Assembly (NCBI GenBank): GCA_019358875.1
Contig: JAHHIF010000048.1
Coordinates: forward strand, 1-59,010
Length of the DNA stretch: 59,010 nucleotides
From: Symplocastrum torsivum CPER-KK1
GTDB lineage: Bacteria; Cyanobacteriota; Cyanobacteriia; Cyanobacteriales; Coleofasciculaceae
Direction of reading: 5' to 3'
Under the pieces are notes generated by a model that ran no database searches, was not told the DNA's origin, and saw only the letters and a list, made by a program, of their open reading frames with translations. The position numbers and the translations under genes were made by a program. Of this stretch, positions 45,841 to 55,079 are shown one piece after another; the first letter of the stretch is position 1, and the number at the start of each line of letters is the position of its first letter.

Positions 45841-48792
45841 ATGACAAACCAACTGAATTTGACTTTTCCAGCAGTCAAACACCGCTTATTTGCCAGCGGA
45901 GTAAGTTCTAGAGAGCGTACTAAAGCTTTGGTTTTAGCACTCTGCTTGAGCATCATTCCTGCATTGGGTATTGGAGCAACAGGCTACCACTTTGCAAACC
46001 GAGCTGCCACCAAACCAATTGCCCAAGTTGAGTCAGGGGAAACAAAGGTTTCACCAATTCTTCAAAAAAACCTACTGCTTGAATTAGCGCTCTTTAGTGG
46101 AGTTGCAGGGGTATTAGCAAATGCGATCGCATTACTCGTTTATCGCCATCGCCTCAGTTCCGTAAAGCCTTGCTCTGAGAAAACGCTATTATTTGGTGAT
46201 ATTGCCTCCCAAAATCAACCGATCAATCTTCACTCTCTCTATCAACGAACCGTTGAGGGAGCAAGAAAAATCCTCAATACTGATCGGGTAATTATCTATA
46301 CCTTTGACGAGAACTGGAATGGAACTATTACCGCTGAATCCGTTGCACCGGGATTAATTCAGTCGATTGGGAATGAAATTGTAGACACCTGCATGAAAGA
46401 CAGCAAAGGTGGACTCTACAAAAATGGTCGCATCTGTGTCATTAACGACATCTACGAAGCCGACTTGTCAGCGTGCCACATTAAATTGTTGGAACACTAT
46501 CAAATCAAAGCCAACATGGTGGTACCAATTCTCCAAGATGACCAACTTCTTGGCTTAATCATTGCTCATCAGTGTGACAAAGCACGGATTTGGCAGCAAG
46601 ACGATATTGATTTCTTCGTGCAGTTAGCCTCACTTATTTCACTGCGATTGAGTCGCATGAACTTTCTGGAACAGAAAGCTGAAGCCAAACAGGTTAGTTT
46701 ATTTTCTAACGTTGCTTTGCGTATTCGTGAATCTCTCAATTCAGAGGAAATTTTCATCACAGCCGCTACAGAAATTCGACAAACCCTTAATGTAGATCGA
46801 GTCCTTGTCTGTCGCCTTAACCCAAGCCTCAACGAAGGAGAAGTCGTCGCAGAGTCAGTTGTTTCTGGTTGGTCGTCAACATTTGGATTGCAACTGGCTA
46901 ATCTTGGTATAGCAGAGCGTGATCTGGAGTTGTTGAAGAATGGTTTGAACCATCCCATCAGTAACGTCATTGAAGAATCGACTCACAACAACACTGACAA
47001 AATTCTTGCAGCACAATACCAAGTTAAGTCAAGTTTAATTGCCCCAATTCGGACAAACAAACAGCTCCAGGGTTTAATCATTGCTCATCAGTGTTCTACA
47101 ACACGCACCTGGGAACAGCCGACAATTGACTTATTTGAGGAGTTAGCCACCCAAGTTAGCTTGGCGCTGGAACAAGCAACCCTTTTAAAAAGTGTGGCAA
47201 CTGAAGCGAAGCGAACACAACTCTTGGCAGACTTTACCTCCCATATTCGTCAGTCGTTCAACTCACAAGACATTTTCAGCACTTCAGTCAAGTCGATTCA
47301 ACAAACCCTAAATGTTGATCGTGTACTAATTTATCGCTTCAATCCTGAGGGTAGGGATGGAACAATCACATCTCAAGCCGTTTCCTCCGATTGGACACCG
47401 ACTCCAGAACACAATCTCAATCAATTGTTTCAGGAAGAAAATTTCCAAGGCTATCGCATGGGTAGCCTCTGGATTGCCCATGATGTTTATCAAGCCGACC
47501 TCACCGCTACTCACCTCAGGCTCTTGGAAAACCTGCAAATTAAAGCCAGTATGGTTGCGCCGATTCTCTCCGGTGATGAGTTAGTTGGTTTATTGTGTGT
47601 TCATCAGTGTTCGGAGCGTCGGGATTGGCAGCAACCAGAATTTTATTTACTTAAACAGTTAGCGGCTCAAATTGGCTATGCTCTTGACCAAGCCAAGCTC
47701 ATTGAGCAAGTTAATCTTGTTTCTGAGCAGCAAAATCAGCAAAGCGAGGAACTGCGACGTCAACTGCTTATCTTGATTCAAGAGGTTGAAGGAGCCGCTA
47801 AAGGTGATTTAACCGTTCGCGCTGAAGTGACAGATGGTGAGTTGGGTACCGTTGCTGACTTTTTTAATGCAATTATTGAAAGCTTGCAAGGGATTGTGAC
47901 ACAGGTCAAACAAGCAACAACTCAGGTTAACGCTTCTCTTGGAGACAATGAAGAGGCAATCCGACAACTGGCAGATGTTGCCTTCCAACAGGCTCAAGAG
48001 ACAACGCGAACCTTGGATTCAGTGAAGCAAATGACTCGTTCGATTCAAGAAGTGGCAGATAGCGCTTGCCAAGCGGCGGCTGTGGCGCGTACAGCCTCGA
48101 CAACAGCCGAAACAGGTGGAGAAGCAATGGATCGCACAGTGCAAAAGATTTTGAACTTGCAGGAAACAGTCGCCCAAACGGCTAATAAAGTGAAGCGTTT
48201 GGGTGAATCAACTCAAGAAATTTCTAAGGTGGTTTCTTTAATCAACCAAATTGCTTTGCAGACAAACTTGTTAGCCCTCAATGCCGGGATTGAAGCGGCA
48301 CGAGCGGGTGAAGAGGGTCAGAGCTTTGCTGTAGTGGCTAAAGAAGTGGGTGAACTGGCAGCCCGTTCTGCGGCAGCGACTAAAGAAATTGAACAAATCG
48401 TGGAAAAGATTCAACTAGAGACGAGTCAAGCCGTTGAGGCGATGGAACTGGGTACATCTCAGGTTGTTGAAGGTACTCATCTGGTTAATGAGACAAAACA
48501 AAGTCTTGCTCAGATTGTGGAGGTGTCTCGCCAGATTGACCAGTTGATTACCTCGATTTCTGTTGCTACAGTGTCTCAAGTAGAAACATCGTCTGTTGTG
48601 ACGGATTTGATGAATGAGATCGCCAAGGTTTCGGAACGGGCTGCCGAGTCTTCGCATCAAATTTCTGACTCGTTGCAGCAAACTGTGGAGGTGGCACAGC
48701 AACTACAAGCGTCTGTGGAGGTGTTTAAGGTGGATACCGAGAAGTCTCAAAAGCGATCGCTATGGGAAGGCGATCGCAATTTGCCTCTTTGA
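45841..48792 (+). CDS. Methyl-accepting chemotaxis protein with three GAF domains
   Basis: A 983-residue chemoreceptor. Two membrane helices (about 32-50 and 80-101) enclose only a short loop. Three GAF domains follow (about 138-280, 290-440 and 460-610), then a HAMP-like segment near 640-690 and the signalling domain to residue 975, with the ALNAGIEAARAGEEGQSFAV tip. GAF1 carries DTCM (Cys184) and ACHIKLLEHYQIKANMVVPI (Cys212-His213), the two Cys positions of DXCF-type cyanobacteriochromes. GAF3 has lost the Cys (LTATHLRLL). This architecture is close to PixJ/TaxD1 phototaxis receptors. No che or pil genes are adjacent. Light sensing is inferred. Confidence 0.88.
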   Translation: MTNQLNLTFPAVKHRLFASGVSSRERTKALVLALCLSIIPALGIGATGYHFANRAATKPIAQVESGETKVSPILQKNLLLELALFSGVAGVLANAIALLVYRHRLSSVKPCSEKTLLFGDIASQNQPINLHSLYQRTVEGARKILNTDRVIIYTFDENWNGTITAESVAPGLIQSIGNEIVDTCMKDSKGGLYKNGRICVINDIYEADLSACHIKLLEHYQIKANMVVPILQDDQLLGLIIAHQCDKARIWQQDDIDFFVQLASLISLRLSRMNFLEQKAEAKQVSLFSNVALRIRESLNSEEIFITAATEIRQTLNVDRVLVCRLNPSLNEGEVVAESVVSGWSSTFGLQLANLGIAERDLELLKNGLNHPISNVIEESTHNNTDKILAAQYQVKSSLIAPIRTNKQLQGLIIAHQCSTTRTWEQPTIDLFEELATQVSLALEQATLLKSVATEAKRTQLLADFTSHIRQSFNSQDIFSTSVKSIQQTLNVDRVLIYRFNPEGRDGTITSQAVSSDWTPTPEHNLNQLFQEENFQGYRMGSLWIAHDVYQADLTATHLRLLENLQIKASMVAPILSGDELVGLLCVHQCSERRDWQQPEFYLLKQLAAQIGYALDQAKLIEQVNLVSEQQNQQSEELRRQLLILIQEVEGAAKGDLTVRAEVTDGELGTVADFFNAIIESLQGIVTQVKQATTQVNASLGDNEEAIRQLADVAFQQAQETTRTLDSVKQMTRSIQEVADSACQAAAVARTASTTAETGGEAMDRTVQKILNLQETVAQTANKVKRLGESTQEISKVVSLINQIALQTNLLALNAGIEAARAGEEGQSFAVVAKEVGELAARSAAATKEIEQIVEKIQLETSQAVEAMELGTSQVVEGTHLVNETKQSLAQIVEVSRQIDQLITSISVATVSQVETSSVVTDLMNEIAKVSERAAESSHQISDSLQQTVEVAQQLQASVEVFKVDTEKSQKRSLWEGDRNLPL

Positions 48793-48898
48793 TACAGCAA
48801 AGGACTCTTCGTTCAATACGATCGCCTTCATTCTCAAGCAGTACTTTGTTACTTGAATGATTGGTATTCAGAAATAGATTTGACCAAAACCTTGCTTT

Positions 48899-49315
48899 TC
48901 ACACCGCTACTAATGATTCATCTTCTTGCCAAGAAAGCAAGGTATCAAGTTTGCCTGATTCTGTAAATGTTCTAGCAGCCAGTAAGCAAGGAAGCAAATC
49001 AACACATATCTTGGCTGGATAAATTCCTTCTTGTCCACCAATAACTAGCTTTTCTGTAGCATTAGGTTTTGATAAATCAACCAAGTTATGGAAACTCATA
49101 TTATCGAAAGTTACTGAGACAACATAATTTCCCGATTCACCCCCGCCAATAGTCATGTATGCCTCGTCATCTACTCCCAATGTCACTAAAGTTTTGCTCT
49201 TGCCGTCTAATTCACGGATGGCTGCTTCTATTTGATTCCAGTCTGGGTTTTCAATGAAGTCACTTTCATTTCGGTTCCCAACCCATTTTTCAACTGATAA
49301 GTCTAATACAAACAT
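48899..49315 (-). CDS. Imm1-family immunity protein
   Basis: A 138-residue protein with the Imm1 pattern: NPDWNQIEAAIRELDGKSKT at the N-terminus, then YMTIGGGESGNYVVSVTF, KLVIGGQEGIYPAKICVD and a final AARTFTESGKL before a Trp. Imm1 proteins neutralise deaminase toxins of polymorphic toxin systems. Its ATG shares one base with the stop of the toxin gene (TAATG), so the two are made together, as an antidote should be. No signal peptide, so it acts in the cytosol. Confidence 0.8.
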   Translation of the reverse strand: MFVLDLSVEKWVGNRNESDFIENPDWNQIEAAIRELDGKSKTLVTLGVDDEAYMTIGGGESGNYVVSVTFDNMSFHNLVDLSKPNATEKLVIGGQEGIYPAKICVDLLPCLLAARTFTESGKLDTLLSWQEDESLVAV

Positions 49316-50703
49316 TATTGGCTCCTTCTGTTTGGCGGTTTTACAGTTATTGTCTTACTTTCGCTTGGAGTAATAGTTTCTAATTCTTCTATACCTAACT
49401 GCCAAGCCATAGAATTGACACCCCCTCTTATACCGCAAGCAGCGCAAAGATCGCGATCCACAATCAAACGAGCTTTACCACCTTTAATGCCTGCATCCGC
49501 TGCTTGTTGAAAAGCATCAGCCTCAGCGTGGGTTTTAGTAATGGGATTGACTTTGAAAGTTATCTGTCGAGGATGGGGATTACTAGCAGAATTGATACCG
49601 AAGAAAGTTTGACCGCCTATTTCTAGTTTGGCGATGGTTGATTTATCTATTTCACTTCCAGCAGGGGGTAAATCGAGGCGTTGTCTATATTCAGCTAGTT
49701 CTTCAAAAATACTAATAGTTTTTTCCTTCGATATCGAAAATGTTTGCTTCGACTGCTTCACAGTGAATTCGTCTAGCTGCCCCTTAAGCCGCTTATAGCA
49801 TTCAGATGGTATATTTCTATCATCAGTTTTTAAAGGTAAAAAAATCAATCCTTTACTACAAGTCCATCCCACTACAAGAACGAATTCTTGGCTAGGATCA
49901 TACTTAGAAATTAATTCTTGGCAGTTTTTCCGATCCTCAGTTTGCTTCAAATATTTGGACAAGCCGTACTGATACTCACCTAAGTATTTAAAAGGAAATT
50001 CCCCAGAATTCCAGCTTGGTATGCCTAACGCCTCCCACCCTCCTTTACCCAAGAGGACATGAACGGCACCACGTCCTTGTTCTAAATAACCCTTCCAGGC
50101 AAAAGCTGCAAAAAGCTCGAAATCTTCTGCTATGAGTCTACAAATAGGGTGAGGTGGGTTTAATGGGTCAGCCCATTCAACACTAGCCCTTAAATCTAGT
50201 AATTTATTCAGTGGTGACGCTGGTTCCTCTGCCTGAAGCCCAAGTTTTTGGTAATTCTCTGGTGGGGTACTGGAAGTCGAATTGTAGCGTAGGCTAATAT
50301 GCCCATCCCTGCCTCGCCATTCAAGGATAATCGCTACCTGTCGTTCTGGATCATATTCATTCACTATCTTTTGAACTTTATCGGCTTGCATCGCAGCCCA
50401 AAGTCCACGCATCATCTCCTGACGAAATATCTCTCGCTCGTCTATGTACTGAACAGAAAAATTACCTCCAAGCAGAACTATCTTATTCAACTTAATGATA
50501 AGTGCCCCACGTCCTTTCTCTAAATAACCTTTCCAAGCTTCCCCTGAAAGACGTTCCCAATTTTCCTCAATGAAGCGTATTAAGGATTTCCTGTCAGCTC
50601 CTTCTCTAGCAAATTTTTTTAAAGGATGAGATTTTGTTGAGAAGTTACTCTTTATTAAAATTTTATTTTCGCCAAAACCTTTGCCACGACTCATCTCTTT
50701 CAT
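49315..50703 (-). CDS. Deaminase-superfamily toxin with a duplicated N-terminal domain
   Basis: A 462-residue protein. Two copies of a domain of about 125-145 residues fill the first 325 residues; both contain AWKGYLE(K/Q)GRGA (AWKGYLE at 56-62 and again at 202-208) and end in NEYDPERQVAIILEW or SKYDPSQEFVLVVGW. The C-terminal 130 residues are a deaminase fold: THAEADAF with His392 and Glu394, and DLCAACG with Cys420 and Cys423, the zinc and catalytic set of the SCP1.201/DddA-like and related toxin deaminases. There is no signal peptide, RHS, PAAR or LXG delivery domain. Start at 50703 has an AGGAT next to it. It lies 19 bases after an Uma2 gene. Target (DNA, RNA or free nucleotide) unknown. 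Confidence 0.75.
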   Translation of the reverse strand: MKEMSRGKGFGENKILIKSNFSTKSHPLKKFAREGADRKSLIRFIEENWERLSGEAWKGYLEKGRGALIIKLNKIVLLGGNFSVQYIDEREIFRQEMMRGLWAAMQADKVQKIVNEYDPERQVAIILEWRGRDGHISLRYNSTSSTPPENYQKLGLQAEEPASPLNKLLDLRASVEWADPLNPPHPICRLIAEDFELFAAFAWKGYLEQGRGAVHVLLGKGGWEALGIPSWNSGEFPFKYLGEYQYGLSKYLKQTEDRKNCQELISKYDPSQEFVLVVGWTCSKGLIFLPLKTDDRNIPSECYKRLKGQLDEFTVKQSKQTFSISKEKTISIFEELAEYRQRLDLPPAGSEIDKSTIAKLEIGGQTFFGINSASNPHPRQITFKVNPITKTHAEADAFQQAADAGIKGGKARLIVDRDLCAACGIRGGVNSMAWQLGIEELETITPSESKTITVKPPNRRSQ

Positions 50704-50722
50704 CCTGATGTTTTGGAGAATA

Positions 50723-51352
50723 CTAAATCTTATCCCTCACCCAAGCTCGAAATGATTTCAGCAAGGCAATTTCTCCAGAAATTTTACTCTGCTCAATAAA
50801 CCGACTCATCTCAGCCACCGATACTAGGGAAAAGGCAAGGCTAAACTCACACTCAACATACTGCTCCTCAGCTAGCTGATAGAATTTCAAAACTCGTCCA
50901 TCATATCTCCAAAGCTCTGGTATACCTAGTGCTGAGTAAATTCCGAACTTGTTAACAGAACTACTAGTAATGTCGATTTCAATGGCTAAGTCAGGTGGCG
51001 GATCGGTTTCTAAATCTAGTTCTTGCCTACCTCTGACCACTGGTTCATTCTGGATGTAGTAACAGTTATCTGGTTCTATCCCTCGATTGGTTAATTTCCG
51101 CTTTAGCGTTGTAGAACCAGCACTTTTTATTTCAATATCAAGTTCTTCAACTAAGGCAAAGATTAAGCGATCAAACTGAACTTTTGGATTTTCGTGTTCG
51201 TAAAGAGGAGTCATGATTTCCAAGGTGCCGCAGTCATAAGCAAACCGTGAACCTCTATCTTCACCTGTCTCTTTCAGCAAGGCTTCAAAGGTTTGCCAAC
51301 TAATGTTTTGTAGTACAGTTCTTTGCTCAGCTTGAGTTAAGGTAGTAACCAT
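50723..51352 (-). CDS. Uma2-family putative endonuclease (upstream of the toxin)
   Basis: A 209-residue Uma2 protein: FEALLKETGEDRGSRFAYDC and LEIMTPLYEHENPK in the first part, then IEPDNCYYIQNEP, PPDLAIEIDITSSS and GIPELWRYDG, which carry the Asp and Glu-x-(D) residues proposed as the PD-(D/E)XK site. Length is normal. It ends 19 bases before the toxin start on the same strand, so the three genes (Uma2, toxin, immunity) may be one transcript. The gene's role is not established. It lies 85 bases after sufS. Confidence 0.85.
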   Translation of the reverse strand: MVTTLTQAEQRTVLQNISWQTFEALLKETGEDRGSRFAYDCGTLEIMTPLYEHENPKVQFDRLIFALVEELDIEIKSAGSTTLKRKLTNRGIEPDNCYYIQNEPVVRGRQELDLETDPPPDLAIEIDITSSSVNKFGIYSALGIPELWRYDGRVLKFYQLAEEQYVECEFSLAFSLVSVAEMSRFIEQSKISGEIALLKSFRAWVRDKI

Positions 51353-51437
51353 CTCAATCTTGGATAAGTTTTAGAACATGAAAGGGTGAGCAATGCCCAC
51401 CCTTTAAACATAACTGAAGATACTTTATAGTTTCCTT

Positions 51438-52700
51438 TCAGTCCATAATGTTGCCGAAAAAGTCGATCGTGTCCTTGAGTGCAGTAATGAAGGCATCAAT
51501 ATCTTCACGGCTGTTGTAGAAGTACAAACTCGCCCGTGCTGTACCCGATACGCCTAAAATTCGGTGTAGGGGTTGAGTGCAGTGATGTCCTGAACGAATC
51601 GCAACACCTTCTTGATCGAGAAGTGCAGAAATATCGCTAGAGTCGAGTCCTGGAAGTGTAAAAGATGCGAGTGCTGCTCTACCTTTACCGTCTTCTGTCG
51701 GTTGTGGACCATAGACTTTTAGTTCAGGAATGCCGTGCAGTTGCTTGAAGAGATAGGCGGTTAGTTCTTCTTCATAGGCGTGGATTTTGTCCATGCCTAA
51801 GTTTGATAGATAGTCTACTGCTGCACCTAGCGAGATCGCTTCTCCAATTGCCGGAGTTCCGGCTTCAAATTTGTGGGGTAACTCCGCATAAGTCGAATGA
51901 TCAAGGAAGACTTCGGCAATCATCTCGCCACCACCCATGAAGGGAGGCATTGCCATAAGTAGGTCGAGTTTCCCATACAGGAAGCCTATACCTGTTGGAG
52001 CGCACATTTTGTGACCGGAGGCAACCAACCAATCACAGTCCATTGCCTGGACATCAATCGGCATATGAGGGACACTCTGGCAAGCATCGATTAATACCTT
52101 AGCGCCGTGACGGTGTGCGATCGCAATAATCTCTTCAACTGGATTAATACAACCCAAGGTATTAGAGACATGAACCACACTTACCAGCTTGGTTTTATCT
52201 GAAATTAGCTGCTGAAAATGCTCTAAGTCAAGCTCACCTGTCTCAGTGAGGTTTACGTGCTTGAGTACTGCACCTGTTTTCTGAGCAATGAGTTGCCAAG
52301 GAACAATGTTGCTGTGGTGTTCCATCACAGAGAGAATAATCTCATCTCCCGGCTGCAACGTGTTCAATCCCCACGTATAGGCAACTAAGTTAATCGCTTC
52401 ACTGGCATTACGGGTGAAAACAATTTCTTGCCGCGAGGCAGCATTTACGAAGCTAGCGACTTTATCCCGTGCGCCTTCATACGCTTCTGTCGCTCTCACA
52501 CTGAGGGTATGAGCGCCTCGGTGAACGTTGGCATTATCCCGTTCGTAGTAGTGGCGTAGGGCATTCAGTACTGCCAGAGGCTTTTGGGAAGTGGCAGCGT
52601 TGTCGAGATATACCAAAGGTTTGCCGTTGACTTCCTGATGCAAAATAGGGAAGTCTTGGCGCACTTTGGCAGCGAGTGTTCTTTCCTGAGCAATCGTCAT
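51438..52700 (-). CDS. sufS: Cysteine desulfurase SufS
   Basis: A 420-residue group II cysteine desulfurase. It has the PLP-binding pattern (LVASGHKMCAPTGIGFLYG with the catalytic Lys, HVSNTLGCINPVEEI, DACQSVPHMPIDVQ) and the RSGHHCTQPLH motif with the active-site Cys. It removes sulphur from cysteine and passes it to SufU/SufE and the SufBCD scaffold for Fe-S cluster assembly. Last gene of the sufB-C-D-S operon. It is separated from sufD by 87 bases holding a tandem repeat. Confidence 0.95.
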   Translation of the reverse strand: MTIAQERTLAAKVRQDFPILHQEVNGKPLVYLDNAATSQKPLAVLNALRHYYERDNANVHRGAHTLSVRATEAYEGARDKVASFVNAASRQEIVFTRNASEAINLVAYTWGLNTLQPGDEIILSVMEHHSNIVPWQLIAQKTGAVLKHVNLTETGELDLEHFQQLISDKTKLVSVVHVSNTLGCINPVEEIIAIAHRHGAKVLIDACQSVPHMPIDVQAMDCDWLVASGHKMCAPTGIGFLYGKLDLLMAMPPFMGGGEMIAEVFLDHSTYAELPHKFEAGTPAIGEAISLGAAVDYLSNLGMDKIHAYEEELTAYLFKQLHGIPELKVYGPQPTEDGKGRAALASFTLPGLDSSDISALLDQEGVAIRSGHHCTQPLHRILGVSGTARASLYFYNSREDIDAFITALKDTIDFFGNIMD

Positions 52701-52709
52701 GGGTTATCA

Positions 52710-52751
52710 GTTAATGGTTGTTGGTTATTGGTTAATGGTTGTTGGTTATTG
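52710..52751. repeat. Two exact tandem copies of a 21-bp unit between sufS and sufD
   Basis: Bases 52710-52730 and 52731-52751 are identical 21-mers beginning GTTAATGGTTGTTGG. They are followed by the opposite-strand motif ACAAACAACAAACAACC, so the gap can fold into a long AT-rich stem. It resembles the repeat near 8780-8836. It lies between two genes of one operon and might act as an intercistronic element. Confidence 0.75.
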
Positions 52752-52787
52752 GTTATTGACAAACAACAAACAACCAACAACAAGCAA

Positions 52788-54173
52788 CTATGACATCCTG
52801 CATGAAACACACTGAGCCAGTCTATGCTGTAGCGAAGCTACAGGAATGCGATTAAGAATCTCAGCCGCAAAGGCATCAAGCAACAACTCGCGGGCGTTGG
52901 CTTCATTCAGTCCACGGCTTTGCAGGTAGAAAACTTCATCGGCATCCAGTTGGCTTACCGTCGCCCCGTGAGAACATTTCACTTGGTCAGCAGTGATTTC
53001 TAGTTGGGGTTTGGTATCAACACGGGCTTTTGGTGATAGCAGTAAGTTGCGGTTTAGCTGACCCGCGTTCGTAAATTGTGCCGCTTTCGGGACAAACACC
53101 TTACCATTGAAGACCGCGTGACCCCGGTCGTCCACGATACATTTATGCAACTGATTGCTGATGCCGTGGGGATGATTGAGAGCGATCGCACTATGGGTGT
53201 CAGCCACTTGTTCACCGCCAATCATCGTCAACCCGTTTAAAGTCGTTTCCGTGCCTTCACCTGTCTGAAAGACTTCTAAATGATGGCGAGACAGTTTTGC
53301 CCCTAGCGTGATGGCATTGCAGGTGTAGCGGCTATTTCGAGCTTGTGCGATCGCACTTTTGCCAATATGAATTGCATCAGCCGCGTCTCTCTGACTCCGG
53401 GTATGAGTCACTTGAGCATTTTCCTCTACCCAAATCTCTGTCACCGGATTTGTGAAATAGGGACGATTCACAGGAATATCTGGACACCCTTCTACACTAG
53501 TGACATACGACTCAATTACATTCAATTGAGAGCCTGTTTCAGCTACCACCAAACAACGAGGCTGGAAAATAATCGGCACCTCATCGGTAGTCGAGATAAA
53601 CAACACATGAATCGGTGTTTCTACTACCGTATTCTTCGATACCCAAACCACAGCGGCATCTGTTAAACCCGCAGTATTCAGCGCCGTGAATAGTTCTGTT
53701 GCGCCTTGTTGCTGGGCGAGATATTCACCAACTCTTGAGCGATGAGTTACAGGTAATTGAGCCAAATTACTGACAACTAACCCCTCTGGCAAATCAGCCA
53801 AAGATGATAGTTGGGGCGCATAAACCCCGTTAACAAAGGCTAAGCGAATTGGTGCTTCGGGTAATGCGAACTCATCTAGTAATGATTCCGGTAAAGCAGA
53901 AGTCGTAGAGGTTTGGAAATTAACCTGTACTAGTGGTGATAAATCAGTAAAGCGCCATTCTTCATCCCGTCTAGTGGGAAGTGTAAGCTTCTTCACCCAT
54001 TGCGAAGCGCGATCGCGTAACTCATTGAGCAACGCTACCATTTCCGGGTCAATTACTTGTAAACCCAGTGCTTGAGACTGATTTAATAACTCAATAAGAT
54101 AAGCATCTTGAGAGTCAGAGGCAGTGATTAATAACTCTTCGGGGTTAGGAATTGTGTTGGCAGAAACTTGCAT
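52788..54173 (-). CDS. sufD: Fe-S cluster assembly protein SufD
   Basis: A 461-residue SufB/SufD-family protein: RDEEWRFTDLSPL near the N-terminus, FVNGVYAPQLSSL, then the beta-helix with THTRSQRDAADAIHIGKSAI and FNGKVFVPKAAQFTNA, and the C-terminal ADEVFYLQSRGLNEANARELL. It forms the SufBC2D scaffold with SufB and SufC. It starts 3 bases after the end of sufC. Confidence 0.95.
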   Translation of the reverse strand: MQVSANTIPNPEELLITASDSQDAYLIELLNQSQALGLQVIDPEMVALLNELRDRASQWVKKLTLPTRRDEEWRFTDLSPLVQVNFQTSTTSALPESLLDEFALPEAPIRLAFVNGVYAPQLSSLADLPEGLVVSNLAQLPVTHRSRVGEYLAQQQGATELFTALNTAGLTDAAVVWVSKNTVVETPIHVLFISTTDEVPIIFQPRCLVVAETGSQLNVIESYVTSVEGCPDIPVNRPYFTNPVTEIWVEENAQVTHTRSQRDAADAIHIGKSAIAQARNSRYTCNAITLGAKLSRHHLEVFQTGEGTETTLNGLTMIGGEQVADTHSAIALNHPHGISNQLHKCIVDDRGHAVFNGKVFVPKAAQFTNAGQLNRNLLLSPKARVDTKPQLEITADQVKCSHGATVSQLDADEVFYLQSRGLNEANARELLLDAFAAEILNRIPVASLQHRLAQCVSCRMS

Positions 54174-54175
54174 CG

Positions 54176-54967
54176 TTATCGTCCTCCAACCTCAACAGCT
54201 TCTTCTTCCAGCACCCAATCATAGCCACGAGATTCTAATTCCACGGCAAGTTCCTTTCCACCCGTTCTGAGGATACGACCACTTGCCATTACATGAACAA
54301 AATCTGGCTCAATGTAATTAAGTAGCCGTTGATAGTGGGTAATCAAAATCGTCCCATTCTCTGGATTTGTTAACTGATTAACGCCATCAGCAACAATCTT
54401 GAGAGCGTCAATATCTAAACCCGAATCTGTTTCATCTAAAATTGCCAGCTTCGGCTCTAGTAGTGCCATCTGGAGAATTTCATTCCGCTTTTTCTCGCCT
54501 CCAGAGAAGCCTTCATTAAGACTACGTTCTAGAAAGCTAGGGTTCATCTTGACAACTTCTAGCTTTTCTTGTACTAAATCTTCAAAATCAAACGTGTCAA
54601 TTTCTTCTAATCCCTGGTTCTTACGGCGGGAGTTGTACGCTACGCGCAAGAAGTCTAAATTACTAACACCGGGAATTTCTATAGGATACTGGAAGGCGAG
54701 AAAAATACCTGCGATCGCACGTTCTTCCGGTTCCATTTCCAGCAAATTTTGCCCCTGGAAAACTATCTCACCTCCAGTAACGTCATAGGCAGGATGACCC
54801 GCTAAAACTTTAGAAAACGTACTCTTTCCAGAACCATTCGGTCCCATAATGGCGTGAATTTCTCCCGCCTTAACGTCTAGATTTAATCCCTTAAGAATCT
54901 GATTCCCATCGACATCTGCCGTCAAGTCGCGAACCGACAGAATCACTTCACTATTTTCTTTAATCAT
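54176..54967 (-). CDS. sufC: Fe-S cluster assembly ATPase SufC
   Basis: A 263-residue ABC-type ATPase with Walker A GPNGSGKST, signature motif LNEGFSGGEKKRNEILQ and Walker B LAILDETDSGLDID. It powers conformational change of the SufBCD scaffold. The ATG at 54967 gives the usual length; the longer frame to 55045 would add 26 unlike residues made partly from a GGGATTGGG-type repeat between sufB and sufC. Confidence 0.95.
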   Translation of the reverse strand: MIKENSEVILSVRDLTADVDGNQILKGLNLDVKAGEIHAIMGPNGSGKSTFSKVLAGHPAYDVTGGEIVFQGQNLLEMEPEERAIAGIFLAFQYPIEIPGVSNLDFLRVAYNSRRKNQGLEEIDTFDFEDLVQEKLEVVKMNPSFLERSLNEGFSGGEKKRNEILQMALLEPKLAILDETDSGLDIDALKIVADGVNQLTNPENGTILITHYQRLLNYIEPDFVHVMASGRILRTGGKELAVELESRGYDWVLEEEAVEVGGR

Positions 54968-55079
54968 TTCGACTAACAATAATTCTCTGCAAATTGTGGA
55001 AATTGGTGATTGGGGATTGAGAAAAAAGTTCATCGTTGAATTCACACGTCATACTTTCCCAGCCCCCAGTCCCTAGTCC

